Shown in pieces: positions 11,625 through 21,421 of a DNA stretch of 64,000 nucleotides. Position 1 is the stretch's first letter; each line of letters begins with the position of its first letter. The position numbers and the translations under genes are program-made. The notes under the pieces are model-generated. The model was not told where the DNA came from, searched no databases, and saw only the letters and a list, made by a program, of their open reading frames with translations. This DNA comes from Allolobophora icterica (taxonomy: Eukaryota > Annelida > Clitellata > Crassiclitellata > Lumbricidae), in NCBI GenBank assembly GCA_963556255.1, contig OY744608.1, positions 14,291,507-14,355,506 of the forward strand, in the 5' to 3' direction.

Positions 11625-12450
11625 CCCTCGAGTGCCCAAGCTATTTTTTAGTACACGAATGCCCAACGGGGGGATCCGTCCGGACCCCAATGTTTTCATT
11701 GTGATATCTGGAGAACGGATTGGAATATTTTAACGGGATTTGGCTTGTTATATTACAAATTCAATTTGCAATCGACTGATATATGGTATTTCACAATAGC
11801 ATCACCTGGTTAAACTTTATTTGAACTTTAATACTTGTTTGTAGTGGTTTGCAATTTCGGGATTTTTCGCATGTATTCAATTGTACGCATGTAGTTGTTG
11901 CCTGGTTGTGGGGTACAGGATTGGAATATTTTAACGGGATTTGGCTTGTTACAATCCAAATTCAATTTGCAATCGACAGATATATGGTATTTCACAATAA
12001 TTTGCATTAAAAATTTATTTCTGGGCTGGTAAACCATGTGCCAGTATGACCATCAGCCGCATATCTTGGGGGTGTCCTTGGTATATGGTATGGTTGTGGG
12101 GTACAGGAATGGAATATTTTAACGGGATTTGGCTTCTCATAATCCAAATTCAATTTGCAATTGACTGATATATGGTATTTCACAATAATCTACGTTAAAA
12201 AATTTATTTCTGGGCTGGTAAACCATGTGCCAGTATGAAAATCAGCCGCATATCTTGAGGGTGTCCTTGGTATAGGCTATGGTTGTGGGCTACAGAGTGG
12301 TAGAATAATCATGCAAAATATATCATACGTAGCCCAATTGAAGACTTTAGGATGTCCTAAAACCATTTCTACAATTTCGCTGCCCTTCTAAAGTTATCCG
12401 TGGAAAAGCGGGTCTGGGGTCCGGTCGGACCCCCCTTGGGCATTCGAGGG
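11625..12450. mobile_element. piggyBac-like MITE, 826 bp, flanked by TTAA
   Basis: Termini are CCCTCGAGTGCCCAAG and CTTGGGCATTCGAGGG, near-perfect 16-bp inverted repeats, each bordered by TTAA (11621-11624 and 12451-12454). CCC-starting ends with TTAA duplication are the piggyBac hallmark. The interior consists largely of three diverged copies of a unit of up to about 190 bp (near 11710, 11915 and 12105) containing AATATTTTAACGGGATTTGG and a TATATGGTATTTCACAATA word. It has no coding capacity and is nested inside the MULE. Confidence 0.88.
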
Positions 12451-12479
12451 TTAATTCAAACTAACAGTCAAACGCAGTA

Positions 12480-13027
12480 AGATTACATTGAGACATGACT
12501 ACAATTATCTTAACTAAACACGCTTCTATCCTTCGGGACCCAGTGCACGTCCTCCATGATTTGCTCCCTCCGATACGATTATCCAGATACTCTCTTCGGC
12601 GATGTGATCCTCTGACAGGGTTACATTACCAGGCTACACTTGCTTATTTATTTACTTATTTTATAATTTTATTTCGGTTTATTACTCTTTTTGCATTCAG
12701 TGCTTCTAGCAACTGTCCCATTGTGCGTTTGCTAATGGTGTAATAAAGAATATATTTACTTACTTACTTCATAAGTCTCGTGAATATCAGACTTAATTTC
12801 AGTACTTTGACCAACATAAATTATCTTCTCTCAAGCGTGCATTTAATTACATGGACATATTCTCTGTAGCGTGCATTTCATTTCATGGTATTTGGTCATA
12901 ATTTGGATAATGTTAGCATCAATTACAAAAATTCTAACCAGGGCCTTAGGGCGCCATTTGTTTACAGTTTCTGCCAATGAGATTATATGACGTGCCCTTC
13001 TAGTGTTATCTGTATACCTCAAACCCC
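12480..13027. other. Inner right part of the MULE, no gene seen
   Basis: From the piggyBac-like MITE to the right TIR there is AT-rich sequence with a short (CTTA)n tract near 12760 after AATAAAGAATA, which resembles a retroposon tail on the plus strand. I see no coding region with support. Confidence 0.4.
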
Positions 13028-13123
13028 AAACTGGGTCACGCTATTTATAACTCGTATCCCATTGGTCGATATAGCCCTGTAAGACGTAGCACTGTATGGT
13101 CTACGAATACGCTTCCGGGAAGG
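13028..13123 (-). repeat. Right terminal inverted repeat of the MULE
   Basis: This is the inverted copy of 5708-5803, differing at about four positions. It ends CGCTTCCGGGAAGG on the plus strand. Confidence 0.9.
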
Positions 13124-13805
13124 AAAGGGCTGTGGAAATGACCTTTTTGGTAGACAGAACCAAGGAAACGCTATTTTGATATGTTATTACATTTAACTGC
13201 ATTTCCCCTAATAAGTGGCATTTCCCTACACGAGGTTCATTCATTATACAGAACCATTATTGCAGTTTTTCCTGTTCGATGCGACTGGGTCTGAGATCGC
13301 GTTACGTACATGCTTGCCTGTGTAACTTAAGTGTTTATTATTTTGGTTGCAGCCAATGAGTTATAATTCTGACCTGCTCTGGCAAAAGGAGGCGGAAGTC
13401 GCAAATGATAAAACACGAGAATTTAGCCAAAACATCAATCAGGTGTAAATTTTTCAATTATCGGTTTTTTGCATATATCAATAAATAAGACCTTATAGTA
13501 TATGAAAAAAATATTGATTTTATAATATTTCACCTATTTCATAACAAATTTAAAAAGTTTGTGTGACTGATAAAAATTATCCGGGAATTTAAAATCATTT
13601 TTGGGTCGCATTCAACAGTATTTTATGGCCTTCGTTCTGATAGGAATACCATGTGTAATACGTCATTGGAAAGCTTATGCATTCAGCTTGCTAAAAATAT
13701 CCTCATTTTGCGGATTTCCCACAGTAATTTCCGTAAGTTTAAGGTTAAAAACACTGAAACTTTTCGATTTATGTAGGATATTAAATACCCTTCGTTAGCA
13801 ACGAA

Positions 13806-13949
13806 GTCACGTGACTGAATATGGCTTTTCGATAGGCTGATATTCTAGGTCGCACATGCAGGCGCTGTTTACGTTGAGTCACGTGACTGAATATGGCTTT
13901 TCGATAGGCTGCTAATGTAGGTCGCACATGCCGTCTGCTCTGTTTACGT
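13806..13949 (+). repeat. Two 72-bp direct repeats with CACGTG core, upstream of the DUF7869 ORF
   Basis: Each unit starts GTCACGTGACTGAATATGGC, continues through TTTTCGATAGGCTG and TAGGTCGCACATGC, and ends CTGTTTACGT. GTCACGTGAC is a 10-bp palindrome with an E-box core. Placed about 100-240 bp before the start codon, the pair could be promoter elements or subterminal transposase-binding sites. Confidence 0.8.
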
Positions 13950-14044
13950 GGGATGCAATTCGGGATACTGGGTTCGTGCGATAAAGATTTAGATCTGTTA
14001 TTTTCAATCTTCTTGAGAGTTTAGTAACTTATTTCAGTTTAGAG

Positions 14045-16426
14045 ATGAATAAAACTGAGAAAGAACGTAGAATTGCGCGTTTATTAAACGATGCATCAGC
14101 GTGTGGACTTAAAAATGAAAACTTAGAACAGCTAATAGACGATTATTTCAATACAAACGACGGTTCTGGAAGTGAAGGTGAAGGATTTGACACTGATTAC
14201 GAAGACCTTCCTAATCTGCCTACTTCTACAACTGGTTCCCCATCAGAAACCATTTCGTCTAATGTCCTTGAAAACGAAGCTAGGGTTGCCGATAGTGGTA
14301 GTGAGGCAGAGACCAATAATGAGTTAATCTACGAAAATGACAGTAGGTCTAGAGTTGATGACACAAGTGAAATTGAAAGCATTATAATGAGGACGGCTTC
14401 AGAAAAGCTTGATGTGGATTTGGTTGATGCTCCTGAAATTACAAGCAGATGCGGTTGTGTGTGTCAACTGTTTGATGGTAAATGCTGCATCGAACAATTC
14501 AGCAAAGAAGAGATTGACAACATTCAGTTAAGTGTGATGGAGATGACATCTTCTGAGAAAGATCTGCTTCTTCTTGGAATTATTTGTTCATCAGTTAACA
14601 ATTCTTCAAACACGATGAAAAGTAAAAAGAAACCGGGACAGCAGAATGTTCGTGAGCATGCCAGGATACGATGGTTCTACTACCAACATTTTCGTATCTG
14701 CCGGGACACCTTTCTCTACATCATGGTCATGTCCAAAAAGAAACTATCGGCTGTGAAGAAATGGTACTTGCAGAATGGTCTTTTGCCCAGGAAAAAACTT
14801 TCGGGAGGCAGGCGAAAAACAGCATTAACACTGGATGACATTCGAGCTGTGACAAAATTTGTGCTGGCATTCGCTGAACAGAATGCACTTCTTCTTCCTG
14901 GTCGAATTCCTGGCTACAAGCGATTTGATATACAGATTCTTCCGAGCTCCGAAAAGAAAACGTCGATTTGGAGGCAGTACAAAAATTCTGCTGAAATTGG
15001 ATTACATGTTGTCGGCTGTTCCACTTTTAGAAAATTGTGGAACCAATTGTTGCCCTTTGTCGTCATTGGCAAACCAAGATCCGATGTTTATTGGGAATGT
15101 CAGAAAAATAATAACAGGATTATCAGAACTTGTGTGAACTTGGAAGAAGAGGAAAAATCGGCAGTCCTGAAAAAGCAAGAGGAACATTTGATGCGAGCAA
15201 CGCAGGAACTGTCTGTCTACAGAAGTTATTGTGTCGTGGCAAAGAATGCTGTTCAAACTTTTGCTATCGATGGGCTGGGGCAAAATGTGCCAAACTCTCG
15301 ACCGATCAAATTTCATTATAGTTTTGATTTCGCGCAACAAATTCACTACCCATTTGATCCAATTCAGCCTGGCCCGATTTTTTTCAGGACACCAAGAAAA
15401 TGCGGTGTTTTTGGAATACTGACCGAAGGCCTGCCGAAACAAGTAAACTACTTGATCGACGAAGCTGTTTCATGTGGGAAAGGAGCAAACGTTGTCATTA
15501 GTCTCGTCCATCACTTTTTCGAAACCTACGGATTGGGAGAGAAGATCGTGATCTTAAATGCGGATAACTGTTCTGGTCAGAACAAAAATTCGGCCATGTT
15601 GTGGTATTTATGCTGGCGGATCTTTGCTGGTCTTCACACCTCTATCACAATCTCGTTTTTGCTGGCAGGACACACCAAGTTTGGACCAGACTGGTGCTTT
15701 GGTCTGTTCAAGCAAACTTTCCGACGCACCCGAGTATCATGTTTGAATGAATTAGTCGACTGCGTGAAATCATCAACAGCAACTGGAGTCAACATAGCGC
15801 ATCTGGTTGGATCAGAGGATGGACGGGTATTTGTTCCGATGTACGATTGGGTGTCGTTCCTGTCTAATTTTTTTGTGAAGCTGCAAGGCATTAAGAAATT
15901 CCATCACTTTTCGGTTGATGCTGCTGCACCTGGAACAGTGACCTGCAAAGAATTTGCTGACAGTCCTCCAGTAGTTAAGAATCTTGGACGACTGATCCCG
16001 ATAGGAATGCCCGAGGTCATCACTCCTGTTGGTCTGGATCAAAAGAGAAAGAAGTACTTGTATGACCAGATACGAGAATTTTGTACAGATGAAACAAAGG
16101 ATTTAGTCTGCCCTCGTCCAGAAGAGATTGCAGCAGTACAGCTCCACCAAGATGTCCTTGTCGAGCTAGCAGTCAATAAGCAAGTCGATCCTCAGGGCGC
16201 CAAAACTGGAAGCCGACGGCGAGGTCATGGACGATTTCTTGCACAGAAGAAAACTAATGAGCGCAATTTATATACAAGCATTGAGAGCTCGTCATCATCA
16301 TCAGAAGAACAGGAGCAGATTGTCAAAAAAGGTCGTAGAAGTGGCCGCGGACAAGTTGGAGGCTGCAGACAAGGTCGAGGCCGTGGTCGAGGTCATGGAA
16401 GAACCAGTCATAAAGAGAATGAATGA
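14045..16426 (+). CDS. DUF7869-type transposon protein, 793 residues, intronless
   Basis: A single uninterrupted frame. Residues 1-110 are acidic and Ser/Thr-rich. A Cys/His cluster follows (CGCVCQLFDGKCC, about 140-152), then a basic region around 200-260. The conserved core includes FHYSFDFAQQ (D428), a DE-x(4)-KGANVVIS block, ILNADNCSGQNKN (D507) and LAGHTKFGPDWCFGLFKQ (H543, K545, D549). These blocks are as I recall them for the family named DUF7869, common in invertebrate genomes in repeated copies and not biochemically characterised as far as I know. D428 and D507 plus a later acidic residue are possible RNase H-like catalytic positions; that is inference. The C-terminus is an Arg/Gly tail (GRGRGRGHGR), a nucleic-acid-binding type. 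The intact frame and flanking TIRs suggest recent mobility. The start follows TTTAGAG and has no competing upstream ATG in frame. Confidence 0.8.
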   Translation: MNKTEKERRIARLLNDASACGLKNENLEQLIDDYFNTNDGSGSEGEGFDTDYEDLPNLPTSTTGSPSETISSNVLENEARVADSGSEAETNNELIYENDSRSRVDDTSEIESIIMRTASEKLDVDLVDAPEITSRCGCVCQLFDGKCCIEQFSKEEIDNIQLSVMEMTSSEKDLLLLGIICSSVNNSSNTMKSKKKPGQQNVREHARIRWFYYQHFRICRDTFLYIMVMSKKKLSAVKKWYLQNGLLPRKKLSGGRRKTALTLDDIRAVTKFVLAFAEQNALLLPGRIPGYKRFDIQILPSSEKKTSIWRQYKNSAEIGLHVVGCSTFRKLWNQLLPFVVIGKPRSDVYWECQKNNNRIIRTCVNLEEEEKSAVLKKQEEHLMRATQELSVYRSYCVVAKNAVQTFAIDGLGQNVPNSRPIKFHYSFDFAQQIHYPFDPIQPGPIFFRTPRKCGVFGILTEGLPKQVNYLIDEAVSCGKGANVVISLVHHFFETYGLGEKIVILNADNCSGQNKNSAMLWYLCWRIFAGLHTSITISFLLAGHTKFGPDWCFGLFKQTFRRTRVSCLNELVDCVKSSTATGVNIAHLVGSEDGRVFVPMYDWVSFLSNFFVKLQGIKKFHHFSVDAAAPGTVTCKEFADSPPVVKNLGRLIPIGMPEVITPVGLDQKRKKYLYDQIREFCTDETKDLVCPRPEEIAAVQLHQDVLVELAVNKQVDPQGAKTGSRRRGHGRFLAQKKTNERNLYTSIESSSSSSEEQEQIVKKGRRSGRGQVGGCRQGRGRGRGHGRTSHKENE

Positions 16427-16939
16427 GAAAAAGCATTAGTAATATTGCATTTATGCAATGTTAGATTAAAACAAATTTCAACAAAATTAATATTAATTTC
16501 AGCAATTTATTTGTATTTCATGCTGATTTTAACATTTCTGGTGTAAAATTATAGTACCCCTTTGGTGTACATTTCAGCCATTAATTAAAAAAAAACACCA
16601 ACTAGATGTTCAGAAATGTATTAAATAGGTTTCAGATGATGTTTATTACCAATTAAAGTAATAGAAGTTGTCAACAAACATGCGTTGCTAAGGAGTTTAG
16701 TCTGTATTAAGATAATACACTACATGCGTTTTTCTCGAAATTGTATTTCCGAGTAGCAAAACATTGTAAAATTCATATCTCTGGAACCAATAAAGATAGA
16801 ATAATAATTTTTTCAACATTTGAAACAGAAATTATTATTTAAAATGTTTAGCCCAAAATATCCAAAACTAAATTTTTTGACAAAAGCCTCCTTTTGCCAG
16901 AGCAAGTCATTATATGCTAATACCTCTATGGTTGCAGCC

Positions 16940-17720
16940 ATAGTTCGAGAATTCGTGACTTTCGGTTTTAAAATTCGTAAAAATTCGCGAATTTTTAGTA
17001 TATTTTAAAATTCGTAAAAATTCGTAAAAATTCGTTGGGCCTTTTTTTACAGCGACAGTGGCGTTTTACAAAAACAGCAAATGTGATGACGTCATGATTT
17101 GTTGTGTTAAGCTTCTGCTTAGAATTTAATTTAAAATTCAATATTAAACTTTATTACGTAACGAGTTAATATAGTTAACATCTAATTTCTTAAAGATGTA
17201 TGTATACATTACATGCATAAATGCACGCATACATTCATATATGCATGCATGCATGGATGTATGTATGCATGTATGCATGTATTTATGCATGTATGTATGT
17301 ATGTATGTATGTATGTATGCATGTATGTATGTTGTAAGTATGTATATTCCGGCGGATCCCCAGAATAGCGGACCCACGGAATAACGGACCCCCGTAATAG
17401 TGGACCGGAACCCAACTATGATAGAAATCGAAGTTCAAGGCTCCAAGTCGAACAGTAACTGAATATCAGTACTATTGTGTTGCTATAGTCAACTATCTTT
17501 TACGGTTGATTGATTGCCTATGACATTGACATTTACTTGCTTATAAAGTTGAAAATTAAACAAATAATAAAATTCGTTGCCATGGCAAAATGGCAAAGAA
17601 TTCTATTATTTAATTATTTCAGGAATTTTTACGAATTTTAATACTGCAGTTTTAAAATTCGTTAAAATTCGTGAATTTTTAAAATTCTTAAAATTCTTAA
17701 AATGCGAATTCTCGAACTAT
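16940..17720. mobile_element. MITE, 781 bp, perfect 16-bp TIRs and 10-bp direct repeats
   Basis: Ends are ATAGTTCGAGAATTCG and its exact reverse complement, flanked by GGTTGCAGCC on both sides (16930-16939, 17721-17730). The outer thirds are built from repeated AAAATTCGTAAAAATTCG-like words in inverted arrangement; the middle holds a TATG/CATG microsatellite and three spaced GCGGACCC / ACGGACCC / GTGGACCG words (17368-17405). No coding capacity. A 10-bp duplication is longer than the hAT norm of 8, so the superfamily is open. Confidence 0.8.
17190..17345. repeat. (ATGT/ATGC)n microsatellite inside the MITE
   Basis: Tetranucleotide ATGT with frequent ATGC variants over about 150 bp. Overlapping frames that read as Cys/Met/Tyr or His/Thr/Tyr repeats come only from this array. 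Confidence 0.9.
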
Positions 17721-17737
17721 GGTTGCAGCCCGCCACA

Positions 17738-17780
17738 GCCATAGACATCTTCTATTTACTAATAATAGATGTCTATGGCC
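17738..17780. repeat. Imperfect hairpin next to the MITE
   Basis: AGCCATAGACATCT and AGATGTCTATGGC form inverted arms around a short AT-rich centre. It lies 8 bp beyond the right GGTTGCAGCC. It may be a relic of another insertion. Confidence 0.55.
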
Positions 17781-18166
17781 ACAGCCTGTGTTTTGCCAAG
17801 GCGTGTTTTTATTGTAAATCAGTCACGACAAACGCTGTAGATCGAAAAGCAGTCTAAAGTACAACCTGTGCTACCCTCTATGGTCCCAGATAGTCATCAA
17901 GAGACTTCTTGCAGGAAATTCAACAGGACTGGTGTAATTTAGTTATATATAATGGTTGCATGAAAATGCGATTCGTTGCAAATTACAGCGAGTTATTAGT
18001 TTTCTTCACTAATGGTGCGCAGTAATTGTCATGGTTTGCCTGTTTGTTTTTGATTTGCTCGTCTTAAAAATACGAGGTCATGGTACAGTTTGCCGATATT
18101 GATTCGCGAACCGTGCACGGAATGCATTAGAGCGAAAGACTTAGGTTGTAGGACTATGATCATTGA

Positions 18167-19808
18167 CATAGGCGTAGGAGGCGGGGGGTCAGGGGGGGCA
18201 AGCGCCCCCCCAAATTTCGGGCGTTCCTGTTTTTCGGGCAAATTGGCACCGGGAAAAATGCTGAACAATTTGCCCGAATCGGAATAGTATTAGACTGTTA
18301 GTAGCTCTAGCTCGCAAACACCATAGCATTTGTCACGGCTTCGTCTTCCGACTTGGCCTATAACAGAAACTCCCAGCGCATCATGGTGATGGAAGAACAG
18401 CAGATGCCTCAAACTAGGCCTATATCACATTTCGCAGAAGGCCACATCAACCGAAGAGTGCCCTCCATCCACCCCCTCGCCGTAATCATCCCAGAGGTGA
18501 GGAATCTGACATCGCCCGACTGGTCTGTATACGCTGGGCAGTTGCCTGCCCTCTGTTTGCCTGCCTTCCTGCCTGCGTTCGACCCTACCGGCTTTTAGTC
18601 GGCTCAGTACAAGGGATCGTGGAGGAGGGGAGAGGAACACATAGGTTGTGGAACAGGGAACAGAGGTCAGACTGACTTGGAAGGCGAACGGTGAAGAGTA
18701 AATGGGATAGATAGAAACGATAGTGATTGGTACGTATATATGTAACCTGTATTATGTAGGTTGTTACATTAAAACTCTAAAAACCTCCTTTGGTCCGAGA
18801 TTGAATAAATTATGTCGCGCTTTCAATTATAGGCCACGACAGGGTTTAGAGAGACGCGACAGCATTTACAGCTTTATTCAATGATGTACTAAATAATTAC
18901 TTACTTACTTACCTACTTATAACATCCAACATGTGGGCTGGATACCGACTTCAGAAAAGAAATAAAATAATTCAAGTTCTGTTGCAATCCACATTTCGGC
19001 GTGCAGTTCCAGGTTAGCGTTGTGTGCAGAAATTTCTCTCATGTTTGATAGGCCTATTTACTTAGTTGTGAATTTGTGACTTGAAACCAAGTGTTAATTG
19101 TTAGCATCAGTTAGCAAGTAAGAATTATAACTCTGTAATGGATGAACCTTCGCGGAAACGAAGGTATCGACAGCGTGTTACGTGCAGTGAATGTGGTAAG
19201 GATTCAGACTACGCAGATCAGCATGGTAAAAATCACCAGAGTAAAAACGCTAAGTTCATCGCTGTGTGTGAAAGTCCCAAAAGCACCGAACTTTTTTCGT
19301 GCAACCAAAGCAAACGCAGTCTCACAATCTGCCTCAGATAGACCTATTCTCAGCACCGGACACATCTGGTGTAAGCTTACTGACGACGATAGTTGTGTCA
19401 AACCAGCTGTTTGGTGAAAACGACCCTAGGGTAAGTTCAAGTTTTGATGAAAGAGGATGCTGACCAACCTGACTCTGAGAATGAGAACTTCAACACTCCC
19501 TCTAGCGATGATGTAATGAAGGATGGCCAGCCTTGCCCAAACCAACCAATGCTCAAAGAGTATTGTCCAAAACGAATCGGACGTGTAGAACTCGAAGGGA
19601 TTTTAATCCTGAATGGTTCAAGAGCAGGCCCGCCGAGAGGGGGGCAGAGGAGGCAAATTCCCAGGGGCCCGGCGACATTTTGGGCTGTTCTAGAGAGTGA
19701 CTGTTCTACTGTCAGTGATGCACGACGTCATGGCAATTACTCGGAAATTTTTTTCGGGCAGAAATAAAATCTTGCCCCCCCGCCGCTGAAATATCCCCTA
19801 CGCCTATG
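18167..19808. mobile_element. hAT-type element, 1642 bp, with perfect 8-bp TSD
   Basis: Termini begin CATAGGCGTAGG on both strands and continue into G-rich tracts. Flanking octamers ATCATTGA at 18159-18166 and 19809-19816 are identical. The interior contains a decayed hAT transposase head (19138-19640). The G-rich ends contain CGGGCAAATT and TTCGGGCAGAAAT words. The middle (18300-19130) shows nothing coding that I can support. Confidence 0.85.
19138..19640 (+). pseudogene. Decayed hAT transposase fragment (TTF-type zinc finger region)
   Basis: An opening MDEPSRKRRYRQRVTCSECG is followed by an acidic linker and then QPMLKEYCPKRIG. After a frameshift the next block reads RDFNPEWFKSRP. The order Q-P-x-L-x-x-[FY] ... 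FNPEWF is typical of the N-terminal TTF-type zinc-finger region of hAT transposases of the ZMYM/KIAA1586 kind. The frame is broken several times and the catalytic part is missing, so the copy is dead. It sits inside an element with hAT-type ends, which fits. Confidence 0.65.
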
Positions 19809-19816
19809 ATCATTGA

Positions 19817-21037
19817 TGAACAAGACAGTCACCAATTGTAGGCATATACATTTTTACAGGCTGTGATCAGAATTGTTTTATGAAAATTAACACGATGCTG
19901 AGTATTAAGAAATGTACTTATTTCACATGGGGCTGATCAATGTGCCTTTTTTTATATAGGTCTAAAAATAGATCCACCGAGCATTGGCATTTGGCATGCT
20001 TTCAAATCAAGTGTACTAGTGTCAATATCCTTCAGTGAACCTGTATGCTGCTTGACAACACTCGTTATGGTAGAGGCAGACAGACAGACCGACAGAGTAG
20101 GCCTAATTTAAATAACTTAAGTGCTAAATTGGTCCAGTTTTGTCTTGAATTTAGTTCAACTGAATCTTGTTGTAGACCATGATAAAGCTGTTTACTGCAT
20201 TTCTTCACTCTAGGTCAAATGTGCGATCTTCTTTATCTAAAAATGTAAGGGGCTAAATGCACAGATATTTCTTCTCAGAAGAGAGCTATATATGATGTCA
20301 AGACCTTAATGAGAGCTTAATAAGAAATTTAGAAGAACCCACATCTCAAGCATGTGTGTCAAACATTGCATTAATAGTTAGTTTCCAGTGAGCTAACAAG
20401 ATTTATCATTTGCATATTGATGCTTGATAATGTTTCATGTTACATACTTATCACTAGCATTACAGAATCAGTTTGTAAGAATAAGTACACATGAATACCT
20501 CCAGTCCTTCACATCCCATCCCATTTTTGAGCAGCCTCAAAGGTACTATATAAACTTTCTATTCCATTCGGTTGTACATGACATTACCCCTATAAGTGAT
20601 GCTGCCTTGTATGTTACTTTTTGAGATAAAGGAAACATTAAAATGTAAATGAAAATGCACTGAGCATCATGTATGTTCTTTCCAGAATATCAGATGCATT
20701 TTACCAAATAATCCCTAATTTTATTGGAACAGTCGAATAACCGAAAAGCTAAAAAGACTGTGAAGAATAATGAAGTTTCAGTGAACTTCAGATGTCACAG
20801 CAGATTTTAGATTTAAAACATTTCTTGTTGACAAGTGTAGCTAGCATCACAGAGCAATAAGAATTGTCATTATAATTTCAGTATTTTAAATTTCCATACA
20901 AAAAACAAACAACAGATTCAGGTGAATCACTAATCCTCAATCTGTGAAGATGATTATAATTGTTAAGACTTTTCAAGACATTCATTTCGATATGTTTAAG
21001 GCTATCACTCACAGGTAATGTAATTATACCTGGCAAC
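19817..21037. other. Intergenic, no gene seen
   Basis: AT-rich unique-looking sequence with a short GACAGACAGACCGACAG tract near 20080. No frame shows a recognisable domain or splice structure. Confidence 0.5.
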
Positions 21038-21413
21038 CAGGGCTGTAGTCGAGGGTATACGTGGGTATACAGCGTATACTTACCTCTAGAGAAATTTGAG
21101 AGCGTATACTCATGGATCTAGACGAGGGTATATGCGGGTATACAGCGTATACTTACCTCTGAAGACCGAATAATTGTAACTTTTGGCATTTTTGAGGAAA
21201 AAAGAGAGGTTTTTAACGGTTTTTAGGGCGAATGACTAAAAAAAAAAAAAGGTCATCAACTTTTTCAGAGACGAAATCGTAAAAAGTCAGAAAATTTTCA
21301 AAGAATTGGTGAAAAGTCTGAAATTTTTCCTAAAAAAAGGTCTTCAAATTTTTTTGGACGCCGCTGGTCTCCGGTAGCGTATACTCACCTCAAATTTTAC
21401 CACTACAGCCCTG
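21038..21413. mobile_element. hAT MITE family A, copy 1 (376 bp)
   Basis: Starts CAGGGCTGTAGTCGAGGGTA and ends TTTTACCACTACAGCCCTG; flanking octamers CTGGCAAC (21030-21037, 21414-21421) are identical. The interior repeats GTATACTYACCTC. The second family member is at 29046-29253. Confidence 0.93.
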
Positions 21414-21421
21414 CTGGCAAC

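Larger units (their letters stand above)
5708..13123 (+). mobile_element. Mutator-like DNA transposon (MULE), about 7.4 kb, autonomous type
   Basis: The unit is bounded by 96-bp terminal inverted repeats (5708-5803 and 13028-13123) that differ at only about 4 positions and encloses a complete three-exon MULE transposase (5831-9673). Long TIRs reaching to the promoter of the transposase are typical of Mutator-like elements. The near-identical ends suggest a recent insertion. Secondary insertions have enlarged it: LINE fragments in both introns and a piggyBac-like MITE at 11625-12450. I could not identify a clear 8-11 bp target duplication outside the TIRs, so the precise ends may be off by some bases. 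Confidence 0.82.
13355..16929 (+). mobile_element. TIR-bounded element carrying a DUF7869-type ORF
   Basis: Inverted copies of TGCTCTGGCAAAAGGAGGC lie near both ends (left 13375-13393; right 16886-16904 as its reverse complement) and flank the single ORF at 14045-16426. Outside them both ends continue with diverged similarity for about 20-25 bp and stop at the direct repeat GGTTGCAGCC (13345-13354 and 16930-16939), which I take as a possible 10-bp target duplication. Noncoding sequence between left TIR and ORF holds two 70-bp direct repeats. This layout is that of a single-gene DNA transposon. The exact ends are inferred and the right border coincides with a second element. Confidence 0.65.

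Noticed and set aside
17144..17415. Cys/Met/Tyr and His/Thr/Tyr-rich frames
   Set aside because: Translations of an ATGT/ATGC microsatellite inside a MITE.
17577..17592. Second X-box-like word (GTTGCCATGGCAAA)
   Set aside because: It lies within a MITE, one half-site is imperfect, and no gene start is nearby.
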